Assembly (NCBI GenBank): GCA_963796915.1
Contig: CAWCNI010000007.1
Span: forward strand, 1-64,000
Direction: 5' to 3'
Length of the DNA: 64,000 nucleotides
DNA from: JAENWD01 sp963796915
GTDB taxonomy: Bacteria; Acidobacteriota; Vicinamibacteria; Vicinamibacterales; JAENWD01
This document shows positions 35,335 to 43,677 of the stretch, piece after piece (the first letter of the stretch is position 1; each line of letters starts with the position of its first letter). The notes under the pieces were generated by a model, which was not told the origin of the DNA, did not search any database, and saw only the letters and a list, made by a program, of their open reading frames with translations. Both the position numbers and the translations under genes were made by a program.

Positions 35335-36885
35335 TCAGCGCGGGTCCCGGCCCGTTGCCGCCCTGTAGATAGCGCGCACGGCGTCGATGGTGTCCGCCTC
35401 TGCCGCAGTCTTGTCGGTGCGATAGCGCCGGACGCGGGCAAACCTCAGGGCCATGCCGCCCGGATAGTGCGGGCTGGCCTGGATGTCGTTGAACGCGATC
35501 TCGACCACCATCTCCGGCTTGACGTGCACGACGTAGTCGTCGCGTGCGACCTCGCGCGCCAGCAGCTCGCGCGTTTGCCACGCCAGCAGTTCGTCGGTCA
35601 GGCCCTTGAACGTCTTGCCGAGCATCACGAAACCCCCCGTCACGGGATCGCGTGCCCCGAGGTGCAGGTTACTCAGCCACCCGCGCCGCCGTCCGCTGCC
35701 CCATTCGACAGCGAGGACCACGAGGTCCAGCGTCCGCACGGCCTTTACCTTCAGCCACGCCGACCCTCGGCTGCCGGCTGCATACGGCGCCGTCGGCAGC
35801 TTCGCCATCACGCCCTCGTGACCGCGCGCGAGCGCGTCGTCCAGGAACGTCTGTGCCGCTGCGGCAGTGACATGCGACGCGTGCGGGATGACGGCAGACG
35901 CAGGCAGGACAGCCTGCAGCGTCTTGAAGCGATCGGCTTGCGGCTCGTCGAGCGTGTCGCTGCCGTCGATCGAGAGAAGATCGAAGAAGAAGGGCGTCAG
36001 CGGCAGCTGCGCCCTGAGCGCCTCCACGTCCAGACGCCGGCCGAAGCGTCGCATCGTGTCCTGGAAGGGGAGTGGCGCGCCGTCGGGCCGCAATGCCAGG
36101 ACCTCGCCGTCGAGGATGATCGACTCTGCGGGGAGCGCGCGGACCAGCTCCACGACTTCCGGAACCGCTGGCGTAACCTCGCGCAGCGCGCGCGAGTAGA
36201 CCTTCACCAGATCGCCCGCCTTGTGCACCTGCACGCGCGCGCCATCCAGCTTGAACTCCAGCGACGCGTCGTCGAGTGCGGCCACGGCTTCGGCCACGCT
36301 CTCGGACGAGTCGGCGAGCATCGGCTGCACCGGCGTGAAAACCTTGACGGCGAACTGGGAGAGCGCGGCCTCGCCCCCAATGCGTGCCGCGTGAGCGACG
36401 ATGCTCAGGTCGCCGGCCAGCATGGTGGCGCGGCGCACTTTCGCGGCGGCGATATGCGCCGATTCGGCGACGGCGTCGATCAGCACGCCTTCCTGCGCGC
36501 CCTGGCGCAGCTCGCCAAAGAGCAGGCGGACAAGAAACTCCTGCTCGGCGGCGATGCCTGCGGCGAACAGCGCTCGAAGCCGCGCAAGGCGCGCGCCCGT
36601 CGAGCCCGTGCCTGACATCCCCGCGATTTCTGCGAATGCGCCGTCGACGTCCGACACCGTGAGCGTGGCGGCTGGCGCCGGCGGAACGTCGTGCGCCTGC
36701 CGGATCGCCGCTGTGCCGACGCCGAGCCTGCCCTGCCTGGTGGACCCCGAGAGAAAGGCGACGGCGGCGCCGATCTCAGACGGATCCAGGCTCGACAGGA
36801 GGGCGGCGAGCCTGGCGGTCTTTTCCTTCCTGCCGCGCACGGCGGCCACCGCGGCCGAGGTAGCGACCAGCTGAGAAAACGTCAT
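35335..36885 (-). CDS. ATP-dependent DNA ligase (LigB-type)
   Basis: 516 residues. An N-terminal DNA-binding domain (TARLAALLSSLDPSEIGAAV, RLLFGELRQGAQEGVLIDAV) precedes the nucleotidyl-transferase core. The adenylated Lys is in LEFKLDGARVQVHK (K212); further motifs are VYSRALREVTPAVPE, IILDGEVLAL, FFFDLLSIDG, GHEGVMAKLPTAPYAAGSRG and WLKVKAVRTLDLVVLAVEWG. An OB domain ends with MVVEIAFNDIQASPHYPGGM and LRFARVRRYR. This is the stand-alone bacterial ATP-ligase type (like mycobacterial LigB), not LigD: there is no polymerase or nuclease domain and no Ku gene. It probably serves repair beside the essential NAD-dependent ligase encoded elsewhere. Confidence 0.93.
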   Translation of the reverse strand: MTFSQLVATSAAVAAVRGRKEKTARLAALLSSLDPSEIGAAVAFLSGSTRQGRLGVGTAAIRQAHDVPPAPAATLTVSDVDGAFAEIAGMSGTGSTGARLARLRALFAAGIAAEQEFLVRLLFGELRQGAQEGVLIDAVAESAHIAAAKVRRATMLAGDLSIVAHAARIGGEAALSQFAVKVFTPVQPMLADSSESVAEAVAALDDASLEFKLDGARVQVHKAGDLVKVYSRALREVTPAVPEVVELVRALPAESIILDGEVLALRPDGAPLPFQDTMRRFGRRLDVEALRAQLPLTPFFFDLLSIDGSDTLDEPQADRFKTLQAVLPASAVIPHASHVTAAAAQTFLDDALARGHEGVMAKLPTAPYAAGSRGSAWLKVKAVRTLDLVVLAVEWGSGRRRGWLSNLHLGARDPVTGGFVMLGKTFKGLTDELLAWQTRELLAREVARDDYVVHVKPEMVVEIAFNDIQASPHYPGGMALRFARVRRYRTDKTAAEADTIDAVRAIYRAATGRDPR

Positions 36886-36995
36886 GGCGGACGCTCAATT
36901 CTGCACGTAATTACCGCTGGAAATAGCACACGACTGCCCGCGGGGTAATGTTCTGGCACATGTCGTCCGATACACCCCGAAGTGGGAGTGTCAGG

Positions 36996-37820
36996 ATGAC
37001 CATCGCGGAGCTTCGCAAGACCAGAATGGCGCAGGGGCTGAGCTTGACCGAGATCAGCCGTACGACCCGAATCGGGGTGGCTCACCTGCGTCACATCGAG
37101 GAGGGCGACCTCAACGCGCTCCCGCCCGGCTTCTACGCGCGGGCCTTCATCCGGGCCTACGCCGATGCCATTGGCGTTGACCCCGACATGGTCCTCGGCG
37201 GGCTCGCGGATCGTCTGCCCGCGGCACAAGCGGCCGACGCGCCGCATCCGACCTCGCGCGCGCAGCAGGCGCTGCCATGGGCTGACGCGGCGACCTTGAT
37301 TCCCGACGCGCGCATGCAGGTGCTGCGGCAACTGCTGAACCGGCACAACGAAAGCGTGGCCCGCGAGGCGCAGACGCACCCGCCGGTGCAGGCGTCGACG
37401 CAGGCTCAGGCGGACACAGCGCTGGCGGTGGCCGGCGCGACAGGGCGCGGCGAGCGGCGCGTCCTCGCCGCGACCTTCGATGGCCTGTTGCTGTGCGCGA
37501 TCTACCTCACCGTGCTCGACCTGACGGCGATCACGTGCGCCGTCAGCGTGCGCGAGCTGCTCGGCATCGCGCCGCTGGAAGTGTGCACGGTGCTTGGCCT
37601 GATCACGGCGCTGTATCTCGTGCTGATGGGCGGGGTCGCCGGCCGGACGATCGGCGCGATGCTGCTCGACGTCCCGCTCATCGAACGCGCCCGCAGGCCC
37701 CTGGATCTCGGCGCCATCGCCAGGCGCAGCGTGGACTGCGTGCGCGCGGACGTCACGGCAGCGGCGGCGATGGTGACGTCGATTCCGTCGCTCCTCACGC
37801 GGTCTCGTCGCGCGGCCTGA
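36996..37820 (+). CDS. HTH (RodZ-like) and RDD-type membrane fusion protein
   Basis: 274 residues from the ATG at 36996, which has GGGAG with a 7-base spacer; in-frame ATGs at 36948 and 36960 lack a site. The N-terminus is a Cro/RodZ-like HTH (IAELRKTRMAQGLSLTEISR, IGVAHLRHIEEGDLNALPPG, FYARAFIRAYADAIGVDPDM). After a variable linker (about 85-165) come two or three helices in an RDD-like region (RRVLAATFDGLLLCAIYLTV, EVCTVLGLITALYLVLMGGV) with GRTIGAMLLDVPLI. Such a protein could tie a DNA- or protein-binding HTH to the membrane. Unlike RodZ there is no large periplasmic domain. ATTACC (36910) and GGTAAT (36944) upstream form a loose inverted repeat. Confidence 0.72.
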   Translation: MTIAELRKTRMAQGLSLTEISRTTRIGVAHLRHIEEGDLNALPPGFYARAFIRAYADAIGVDPDMVLGGLADRLPAAQAADAPHPTSRAQQALPWADAATLIPDARMQVLRQLLNRHNESVAREAQTHPPVQASTQAQADTALAVAGATGRGERRVLAATFDGLLLCAIYLTVLDLTAITCAVSVRELLGIAPLEVCTVLGLITALYLVLMGGVAGRTIGAMLLDVPLIERARRPLDLGAIARRSVDCVRADVTAAAAMVTSIPSLLTRSRRAA

Positions 37821-37853
37821 CGCACACGCGAAGGGCACGCAGGGCGCCGAACG

Positions 37854-38699
37854 CTACGTCGGCTTGACGCCAGCCTCCGCCAGCCACCCGCTCATCGTCT
37901 GGGCGTACTGGGGAAACGCCACTTCCGGCTCGTCGATGTCCGGGTGCCAGACCTTTTCCCACTCGAAGTTGTACAGGCCGCGATAGCCGCCAGACACCAG
38001 CGCCTGCACGATCGCCTTGACGCCGACGGTCCCCTGACCGAGCAGCACATACCGCCGATCGTCTCCACTCGCCACCGAGTCCTTGATGTGCGTGTGGCGC
38101 ACCCACGACCCGATCGCGGCCCACGTGTCCGCGGGTGCTTCCTTGCCCAGGACCACGGTGTGGTGCGTGTCCCAGACCAGGCCGGTGTCGAATCCCGTGC
38201 CGGCGTGGCGCATCACTGCGACGAGACTCGCCGAGTCCGTCAGGTCGCCGTGCGATTCCACCAGCACGCCCACGCCGCTGCCCTGGGCGAACGCGCCGAG
38301 GTCGCGCAGCGTCGCGCCGATCCGCGCCAGCGTGACGTCGTGTGGTTCGTCCTTCAGGTAGCCGTTGGGAAAGACGCGGATGTAGCGCGCGCCGAGGCGG
38401 TGCGCGATGTCGATGAAGCGGCGCGCTTCGTCGAGCTGCGCCTCGCGAATCGCGCGGTCGCGCTCGTGCAGGCGGCTCGACGCGCCCAAGTCAGTCACGA
38501 CCAGGTTCTGGTCGGCGAGTTGCCGCCGCGTCGTCGCGATCTGCAGCGGCGAGAACTCCGGCCGCTTGCTCAGATCCATCTCGCCTTCGATGCCGCGGAT
38601 CTCGATGCCCGCGTAGCCGAGGGAAGACGCGCGTTGGAGGATGCTGGCCCAGGGCCACTTCGGGCAGCCTAACGTGGAAAACCCGATCGGATACCGCAT
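37854..38699 (-). CDS. Sugar-phosphate isomerase/epimerase-like TIM barrel
   Basis: 281 residues with the xylose-isomerase-like barrel: MRYPIGFSTLGCPKWPWASI, LGYAGIEIRGIEGEMDLSKR, LVVTDLGASSRLHERD, YIRVFPNGYLKDEPHDV, GVGVLVESHGDLTDSASLV (catalytic/metal Glu), GLVWDTHHTVVLGK (metal Asp/His), VRHTHIKDSVASGD (His) and LYNFEWEKVWHPDID (Glu). The metal ligands expected for the AP2Ec/hexulose-isomerase fold are all present. Unlike the gene at 12361 it has no signal sequence, so it acts in the cytoplasm. No pathway genes lie next to it; it could be a myo-inositol, hydroxypyruvate or tagaturonate type isomerase. Confidence 0.85.
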   Translation of the reverse strand: MRYPIGFSTLGCPKWPWASILQRASSLGYAGIEIRGIEGEMDLSKRPEFSPLQIATTRRQLADQNLVVTDLGASSRLHERDRAIREAQLDEARRFIDIAHRLGARYIRVFPNGYLKDEPHDVTLARIGATLRDLGAFAQGSGVGVLVESHGDLTDSASLVAVMRHAGTGFDTGLVWDTHHTVVLGKEAPADTWAAIGSWVRHTHIKDSVASGDDRRYVLLGQGTVGVKAIVQALVSGGYRGLYNFEWEKVWHPDIDEPEVAFPQYAQTMSGWLAEAGVKPT

Positions 38700-38779
38700 G
38701 GGGCGATGGTATCCGACCGGGTGAAAGGCTGCGAGCCCCCGAGGGAGGCTCGCTGAACGTGAGAACCGGGGGCGGCCGC

Positions 38780-39847
38780 CTAGTTGCTCTGCAGAGCTCC
38801 CTGGTAGGGGATGACCTGCCCGACGACGATGTCGACGTCGAACGAGGAGGCGCGGTAGCCGTCGGCGCGAATCTCGACGTGGTGACGGCCCGCCGGCACC
38901 GTGAGCGGCGCCTGGTTCGGCGAGAACGTGCCCACATCGCCGATGTACTGGCCGTCGATGAACACCTGCGCGTTCGACGGCTGGATGTTGAAGCTGATTC
39001 CGCCTCCGGTGTTCTGGTCCACCCTCACAGAACTACCTTGCGCCTGGTAGTTGTTCTGCGGATACCCGTTCGGATCGCCACTCTGCGGATACCCGTTCGG
39101 GTCGCCGCTCTGCGGATAGGCGTTGTAGTCCGGCGGGTACGCGTTCGGGTTCGAGTACGCCGGCGGGTACGGCTGCGGATACGCCTGCGGATACGAGTAG
39201 GCCGGGTACGGAACCGGGTACGGGACCGGATAGCCGTAGCCGTAGGGGAACGCCACCGGGTAGCCGACGTAGATCCCGAAGCCGAGGTTGAAGTGCGCGT
39301 GGAACGAGTACCACGGCTGGTAGTACGTGTACGGCCGGTAATAGGAGCCGTGGTAGTACCAGCTCGGGTGGTAGTAGCCGTACGGGTGCGCCACCCGCGG
39401 CACGGCATAACCGTAACCATGGCCGTAGACCGGGCCTCTGGTGGCGTAGACCGGTCCGTGACCTGCGTAGACCGGGCCGTGACTGGCGTAGACCGAACCG
39501 CGCGGCGTTGCGTAGACCGGCCCGCGACCTGCGTAGACCGGCCCGCGACCGGCGTAGACCGGACCGCGGCCGTTATAGACGGGCCCTCGTCCGTAGACCG
39601 CGCCGCCGCGCGGAACCGCGACCGACCGATTCACGACAACCGGCGCGTTCACCGTCACTGAGCGCGGGGCGGGCGCCTGTCGAGGTACAGCAGCCTGCCT
39701 CGGCGCGGACTGCCGCGCGCCTTGTGGCGCACCGCCGCCACCTCCGTGGCCACCGCCGCGCGAGTGCTGCGCTGCGGCCGTACCTGGAACCGCCAGGGCG
39801 AGCCCGAGGGCGAATGTTCCCGGAACGAGATATCGACTGAGCCTCAT
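38780..39847 (-). CDS. Secreted low-complexity protein with C-terminal PEGA domain
   Basis: 355 residues from the ATG at 39847, with signal peptide (YLVPGTFALGLALAVPGTAAA). The N-terminal half is repeat-rich: Gly-rich (HSRGGGHGGGGG), then about eight GPVY(A/N)xR-type units, then long Tyr/Pro-rich stretches (PYGYYHPSWYYHGSYY; VPYPVPYPAYSYPQ) and two copies of SGDPNGYPQ. The last ~75 residues are a PEGA domain (GISFNIQPSNAQVFIDGQYI ... PLTVPAGRHHVEIRADGYRA). PEGA domains occur on surface and S-layer-associated proteins; the Tyr/Pro-rich part is likely extended and surface-exposed. The longer frame upstream crosses the promoter region and is not used. Confidence 0.85.
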   Translation of the reverse strand: MRLSRYLVPGTFALGLALAVPGTAAAQHSRGGGHGGGGGAPQGARQSAPRQAAVPRQAPAPRSVTVNAPVVVNRSVAVPRGGAVYGRGPVYNGRGPVYAGRGPVYAGRGPVYATPRGSVYASHGPVYAGHGPVYATRGPVYGHGYGYAVPRVAHPYGYYHPSWYYHGSYYRPYTYYQPWYSFHAHFNLGFGIYVGYPVAFPYGYGYPVPYPVPYPAYSYPQAYPQPYPPAYSNPNAYPPDYNAYPQSGDPNGYPQSGDPNGYPQNNYQAQGSSVRVDQNTGGGISFNIQPSNAQVFIDGQYIGDVGTFSPNQAPLTVPAGRHHVEIRADGYRASSFDVDIVVGQVIPYQGALQSN

Positions 39848-40043
39848 GATGGGTCTCCCACGCTGCCCGACAACCTGATCGGTTGCACGGGCCCTGCACA
39901 CCTTAACTGTGCAAGCAGCCTGCCAGATTGACGGTAGTCCGGAGACGGCCAGTCTACAGCCTTTTCCGCCGGACAACAGTGTCGATTGTCTCATTTCCTT
40001 GCGGCAGAGGACACGTGCGGGCTGTGCCATAATCCGCCGCCTC

Positions 40044-41207
40044 ATGGCAGCTCCAGCCATCGTGATTCTCGGCGGCGGTGTGATGGGCGCGAGCGTTGCC
40101 TATCATCTGGCCGCGCGAGGCGCCCGCGACATCCTCGTCGTCGATCGCGCCGACGCCCCAGGAGGCGGAAGCACGAGCCGCGCGACCGGCGGATTCCGCG
40201 CGCAGTACGCCACGGCGATCAACATCAGGCTGTCGCTGCTGGGGCGCGAAAAGCTGCTGCGATTTCGTGACGAGACCGGCGGTGAGGCCGGCTACGAGCC
40301 GGCCGGCTACCTCTGGGTGGCCTCGAGCGACAAGGAACTTGCGGTGCTGGCGGAGGCGCGTGCTCTCCAGCACGCCGAGGGGCTGCACGAGGCCGTGGCG
40401 GTGTCGTGCGACGACATCACGCGTCTGAACCCGGCCCTGCTTCTCGACGATGTGGTCGGCGGCGCGTTTTGCCCGACCGACGGATTCATTCATCCGCTCG
40501 GCATCCTGGAAGGCTATCTGTCGGCCGCCTCGCGCCTCGGCGTGCGGATTGAGTGGGGCGTGGAGGCCGTGGGTCTCGAGCGCGAGCCGTCGGGCCGTGT
40601 GACGGCGGTGCTCACGGCCCACGACAGGATTCCCGCAGGCGCTGTCGTCAACGCCGCCGGCGCGTGGGCCGGCGACTTCTCCTGCAGGTGCGGTGTCGAC
40701 GAGCCGGTGACGCCGCTCCGTCGTCAGGTGGCGCGGACAGTCCGCACCCACGTCCTGCCGTCATCGATGCCGATGACGATCTTCACTGCAGACGGCTTTC
40801 ACACGCGCGTCCGGGACGGGCGTGTGCTGCTGCTGTGGCCGACGCCCGGCGCGCCAGGGCGCCCGTTTGACGCCACCGTCGATCCGGCGTGGATCGATCA
40901 GGTCGCCGCCATGGCCAGGGCGCGACTGCCGGTGCTGCGCGACGTCCCGGTGGACCGGGAGGCATCCTGGGGCGGCTTGTACGAGATGTCGCCCGACAAA
41001 CACGCGATCGTTGGCGCGGCGCCCGGCTGCGAGAACTTTTACCTGGTGAACGGCTCGTCGGGGCACGGCGTCATGCACGCGCCGGCGCTCGGGCACCTGC
41101 TCGCGGAGATCATGCTCGACGGCAAAGCGACGACGATCGACGCGCGACCACTCCGGCCGGAGCGATTTGCCGAAGGGGACCTGAACCCGATATCGGAGTT
41201 GCTGTAG
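40044..41207 (+). CDS. DadA-type FAD-dependent amino-acid/glycine oxidase
   Basis: 387 residues from the ATG at 40044. The Rossmann motif is AIVILGGGVMGASVAYHLAARGARDILVVDRA, followed by GGSTSRATGGFRAQY, typical of D-amino-acid dehydrogenases, sarcosine oxidases and glycine oxidases. Other family motifs are GGAFCPTDGFIHPLGILEGY, VVNAAGAWAGDFS, PLRRQVARTV, WGGLYEMSPDKHAIVG and FYLVNGSSGHGVMHAPALGH. It should oxidise an amino or N-methyl amino acid to the imine, passing electrons from FAD either to oxygen or a chain. It has no signal sequence. It stands alone; a heptamer repeat separates it from the convergent M28 peptidase. Confidence 0.87.
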   Translation: MAAPAIVILGGGVMGASVAYHLAARGARDILVVDRADAPGGGSTSRATGGFRAQYATAINIRLSLLGREKLLRFRDETGGEAGYEPAGYLWVASSDKELAVLAEARALQHAEGLHEAVAVSCDDITRLNPALLLDDVVGGAFCPTDGFIHPLGILEGYLSAASRLGVRIEWGVEAVGLEREPSGRVTAVLTAHDRIPAGAVVNAAGAWAGDFSCRCGVDEPVTPLRRQVARTVRTHVLPSSMPMTIFTADGFHTRVRDGRVLLLWPTPGAPGRPFDATVDPAWIDQVAAMARARLPVLRDVPVDREASWGGLYEMSPDKHAIVGAAPGCENFYLVNGSSGHGVMHAPALGHLLAEIMLDGKATTIDARPLRPERFAEGDLNPISELL

Positions 41208-41213
41208 GACGGC

Positions 41214-41248
41214 GGGCTACGGGCTACGGGCGACGGGCGACGGACGAC
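41214..41248. repeat. Heptamer minisatellite, 5 units (GGGCTAC x2, GGGCGAC x2, GGACGAC)
   Basis: Five seven-base units begin 7 bases after the stop of the FAD oxidase gene. The last unit, GGACGAC (41242-41248), can pair with GTCGTCC (41260-41266) just beyond the M28 gene stop to form a 7-bp stem, so the array may also help end transcription between the two convergent genes. Confidence 0.8.
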
Positions 41249-41267
41249 CTCAGAGGTCCGTCGTCCT

Positions 41268-42275
41268 CTACGGCAGCGTTTGATCCAGTGCAATCACCGC
41301 GTCCAGCGCCGTGTCGGCAGCGTCGCCGAAGAACGTCGGCTGGATGCGGTCGACGGTGTCTGTCGGCTTGTGGTAGTCCGCGTGATCCTCGACGCCGAAG
41401 TAGACAAACGGCACGCCGGCGTCGGCAAACGGCCCCTGGTCGGAGTCGTGCGTCCAGTCGTCGAGGCCATGACTGGTGGCCTCCGGGCGGTCGTGGCCGA
41501 ACTTCAGGTGCACAGCGGCGCGTTGCTGCACCGCGCTGAGGATTGGCAGCAGCCACGGCGACTGATACGTGCCCGCCGCGAACAGCTCGCCCTTGTCGTT
41601 GCGCGAGACCATGTCCAGGTTGACGTCGATGGCGATCTCGTCCTTCTTCAGGATGTTGGCCTTGAGAAAGGCCTTGGCCCCATGCGAGCCGAACTCTTCG
41701 GCATCGAACGCGATGAACAGCATCGGGTGCCGGGGCGGATGCGCGTGCAGCCACCGTGCCGCGGCGAGCAGCGCCGCCACCCCGGACGCGTTGTCGTCGG
41801 CGCCGTGGTAGATGCGATCGTCGAGGGTCCCCAGGTGGTCGTAGTGGGCGCTGACGACAATCCACTTCCCACGTGACGTGCTCTCGACGCGCCCGACCAC
41901 GTTGGCCGACCCTTCGATCTCACTCCTGGACAGGGCCGGGAAGCTCGTGCCGCGGCCGGGCATATAGACGAAGGTGAACGGCTCGACGAACCCCTTGCCG
42001 ACGCCGGGCGTCAGGCCGGCCTCCTTCATCTCGTTGACGATCCAGGCGCGCGCCTTCACGCCGCCGGCGGTGCCCGCTCGTCGGCCCTCGAAGTCGTCGG
42101 ACGCCAGCGTGGTGATGTCACGAAGCAGTCGCTCGCGATCCACGCGATGCGGTGAGTCAGCGCCGGGCGGGTCGAGTCGTCCTGCGCCGTGGAGCCGCGT
42201 CGCCGAACCGGCGGCCGCTCCCAAACCGGCAACAGCGAGTCCGACGAGAAGGAGCACGCCGAGGCGCGACGTCAT
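41268..42275 (-). CDS. Secreted M28 family zinc aminopeptidase
   Basis: 335 residues from the ATG at 42275, with signal peptide (LGVLLLVGLAVAGLGAAAGS). All five zinc ligands of M28 enzymes are visible: His in VVSAHYDHLG, bridging Asp in YHGADDNASG, catalytic Glu-Glu in FDAEEFGSHG, Asp in IDVNLDMVSRND and His in DHADYHKPTDTVDRI. The segment DDFEGRRAGTAGGVKARAWI near the start is also usual. It should release N-terminal amino acids from peptides in the periplasm or medium. Divergent from the amidohydrolase pair, 64 bases away, so the two may share control. Confidence 0.93.
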   Translation of the reverse strand: MTSRLGVLLLVGLAVAGLGAAAGSATRLHGAGRLDPPGADSPHRVDRERLLRDITTLASDDFEGRRAGTAGGVKARAWIVNEMKEAGLTPGVGKGFVEPFTFVYMPGRGTSFPALSRSEIEGSANVVGRVESTSRGKWIVVSAHYDHLGTLDDRIYHGADDNASGVAALLAAARWLHAHPPRHPMLFIAFDAEEFGSHGAKAFLKANILKKDEIAIDVNLDMVSRNDKGELFAAGTYQSPWLLPILSAVQQRAAVHLKFGHDRPEATSHGLDDWTHDSDQGPFADAGVPFVYFGVEDHADYHKPTDTVDRIQPTFFGDAADTALDAVIALDQTLP

Positions 42276-42339
42276 GAGATGAGTGTACTGGTTCATCCCG
42301 GTTGCGTCTTCTCCGTCAGACGAAATACAGTGCCGGCCC

Positions 42340-43677
42340 ATGCCCAATCGCACGCTGGTCCTTGCGGCAGTCCTGGTGACGGCCGCTGCCGGCATTCATG
42401 CCCGCGACGCTTCAAGCCCCGCACAGGCGTTCGTCAACGCCCGCATTCTTCCTGTCACCGGTCCGCCGATCGAGAACGGTACGCTGGTCGTCGACGGCGG
42501 CAAGATCGTCGCGGTGGGCGCCTCCGCCGCGGTCAAGGTCCCTGCCGGCGCGAGCACCACCGACCTCGCCGGCAAGACCGTCATGCCCGGCATCGTGGAC
42601 TCGCACAGCCACATCGGCAGCCCCGCGGGTGGCGATGGCTCCGCGCCGATTCAGCCGGACGTCCGGGTGCTCGACGCGGTGGACGTGCGCGCCACGAGCA
42701 TCCGGCGCGCGCAGGCTGGCGGCGTCACCACGGCCAACGTGATGCCTGGCTCGGGCCATCTTCTCAGCGGCCAGACCGTCTACCTGAAACTCCGGCGCGG
42801 GAACACCATCGACGACCTGACGATTCTGCTGCCCGACGGCCGGATCGCCGGCGGGCTGAAGATGGCCAACGGCACCAACTCGATCCGTCCGAACGGGTCC
42901 GGTCCGTTTCCAGGCACGCGCGCCAAGTCTGCGGCGCTGGTCCGGGAGCAGTTCATCAAGGCCGTCGAATATCGCGACAAGGTCCGGAAGGCGGGCGGTG
43001 ACGCCAGCAAGTTGCCGACACGGGACCTGGCGATGGAGGCACTTGTCGAGGTCCTCGACGGCAAGCGCACTGTGCACTTTCACACCCACCGCCACGACGA
43101 CATCGTCACCGTCATCCGGCTGTCGCAGGAGTTCGGCTTCAAGCCGGTGCTGCACCATGTCTCGGAAGGCTGGAAAGTGGCTCCCGAGATCGCGACGGCC
43201 GGACTGGCCACCTCGCTGACCCTGGTCGACTCTCCGGGGGGCAAGCTGGAGACGATGGACGTGGCGTTCAAGACCGCCGAGGTCCTCGACAAGGCCGGCG
43301 TGCTCGTCGGGTTCAACACCGACGACCCGATCACCGACTCGCGGATCTTTCTTCGCTCGGCCGGCCTGGCAGTGCGGGCCGGATTGTCGCCGGCCAAGGC
43401 GCTGTACGGCATGACCATGGCGGGTGCACGCATGCTGGGGCTCGAGTCGCGCATCGGCTCGCTCGAACCCGGCAAGGACGCCGACTTCGTCGTCTTGTCC
43501 GGCGATCCGCTGAGCGTCTACACGCACATCGAGCAGACCTGGGTCGAAGGCCGCAAGGTGTTCGATCGGGCCGTTCCGGAGGATCACCTGTTCGCCGTCG
43601 GCGGCTACGGCGCGGGGCGCGGAGTCCTGCTGCACCTCGACGATGAGGCTGACGAAGACGCGGGGGGCAGGCAGTGA
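42340..43677 (+). CDS. Secreted amidohydrolase (imidazolonepropionase-like), metal site intact
   Basis: 445 residues from the ATG at 42340, with signal peptide (MPNRTLVLAAVLVTAAAGIHA). Amidohydrolase landmarks: KTVMPGIVDSHSHIG (HxH, H89/H91), RTVHFHTHRHDDIVTVIRL (third His), FKPVLHHVSEGWK (fourth), VGFNTDDPITDSR (Asp), and the ending RIGSLEPGKDADFVVLSGDPLS. The metal site is thus complete. Relatives act on imidazolonepropionate or on N-acyl or cyclic dipeptide-like bonds; the exact substrate is unknown. The stop TGA overlaps the GTG of a second amidohydrolase (GTGA), so the two are coupled and probably form a pair. Confidence 0.87.
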   Translation: MPNRTLVLAAVLVTAAAGIHARDASSPAQAFVNARILPVTGPPIENGTLVVDGGKIVAVGASAAVKVPAGASTTDLAGKTVMPGIVDSHSHIGSPAGGDGSAPIQPDVRVLDAVDVRATSIRRAQAGGVTTANVMPGSGHLLSGQTVYLKLRRGNTIDDLTILLPDGRIAGGLKMANGTNSIRPNGSGPFPGTRAKSAALVREQFIKAVEYRDKVRKAGGDASKLPTRDLAMEALVEVLDGKRTVHFHTHRHDDIVTVIRLSQEFGFKPVLHHVSEGWKVAPEIATAGLATSLTLVDSPGGKLETMDVAFKTAEVLDKAGVLVGFNTDDPITDSRIFLRSAGLAVRAGLSPAKALYGMTMAGARMLGLESRIGSLEPGKDADFVVLSGDPLSVYTHIEQTWVEGRKVFDRAVPEDHLFAVGGYGAGRGVLLHLDDEADEDAGGRQ

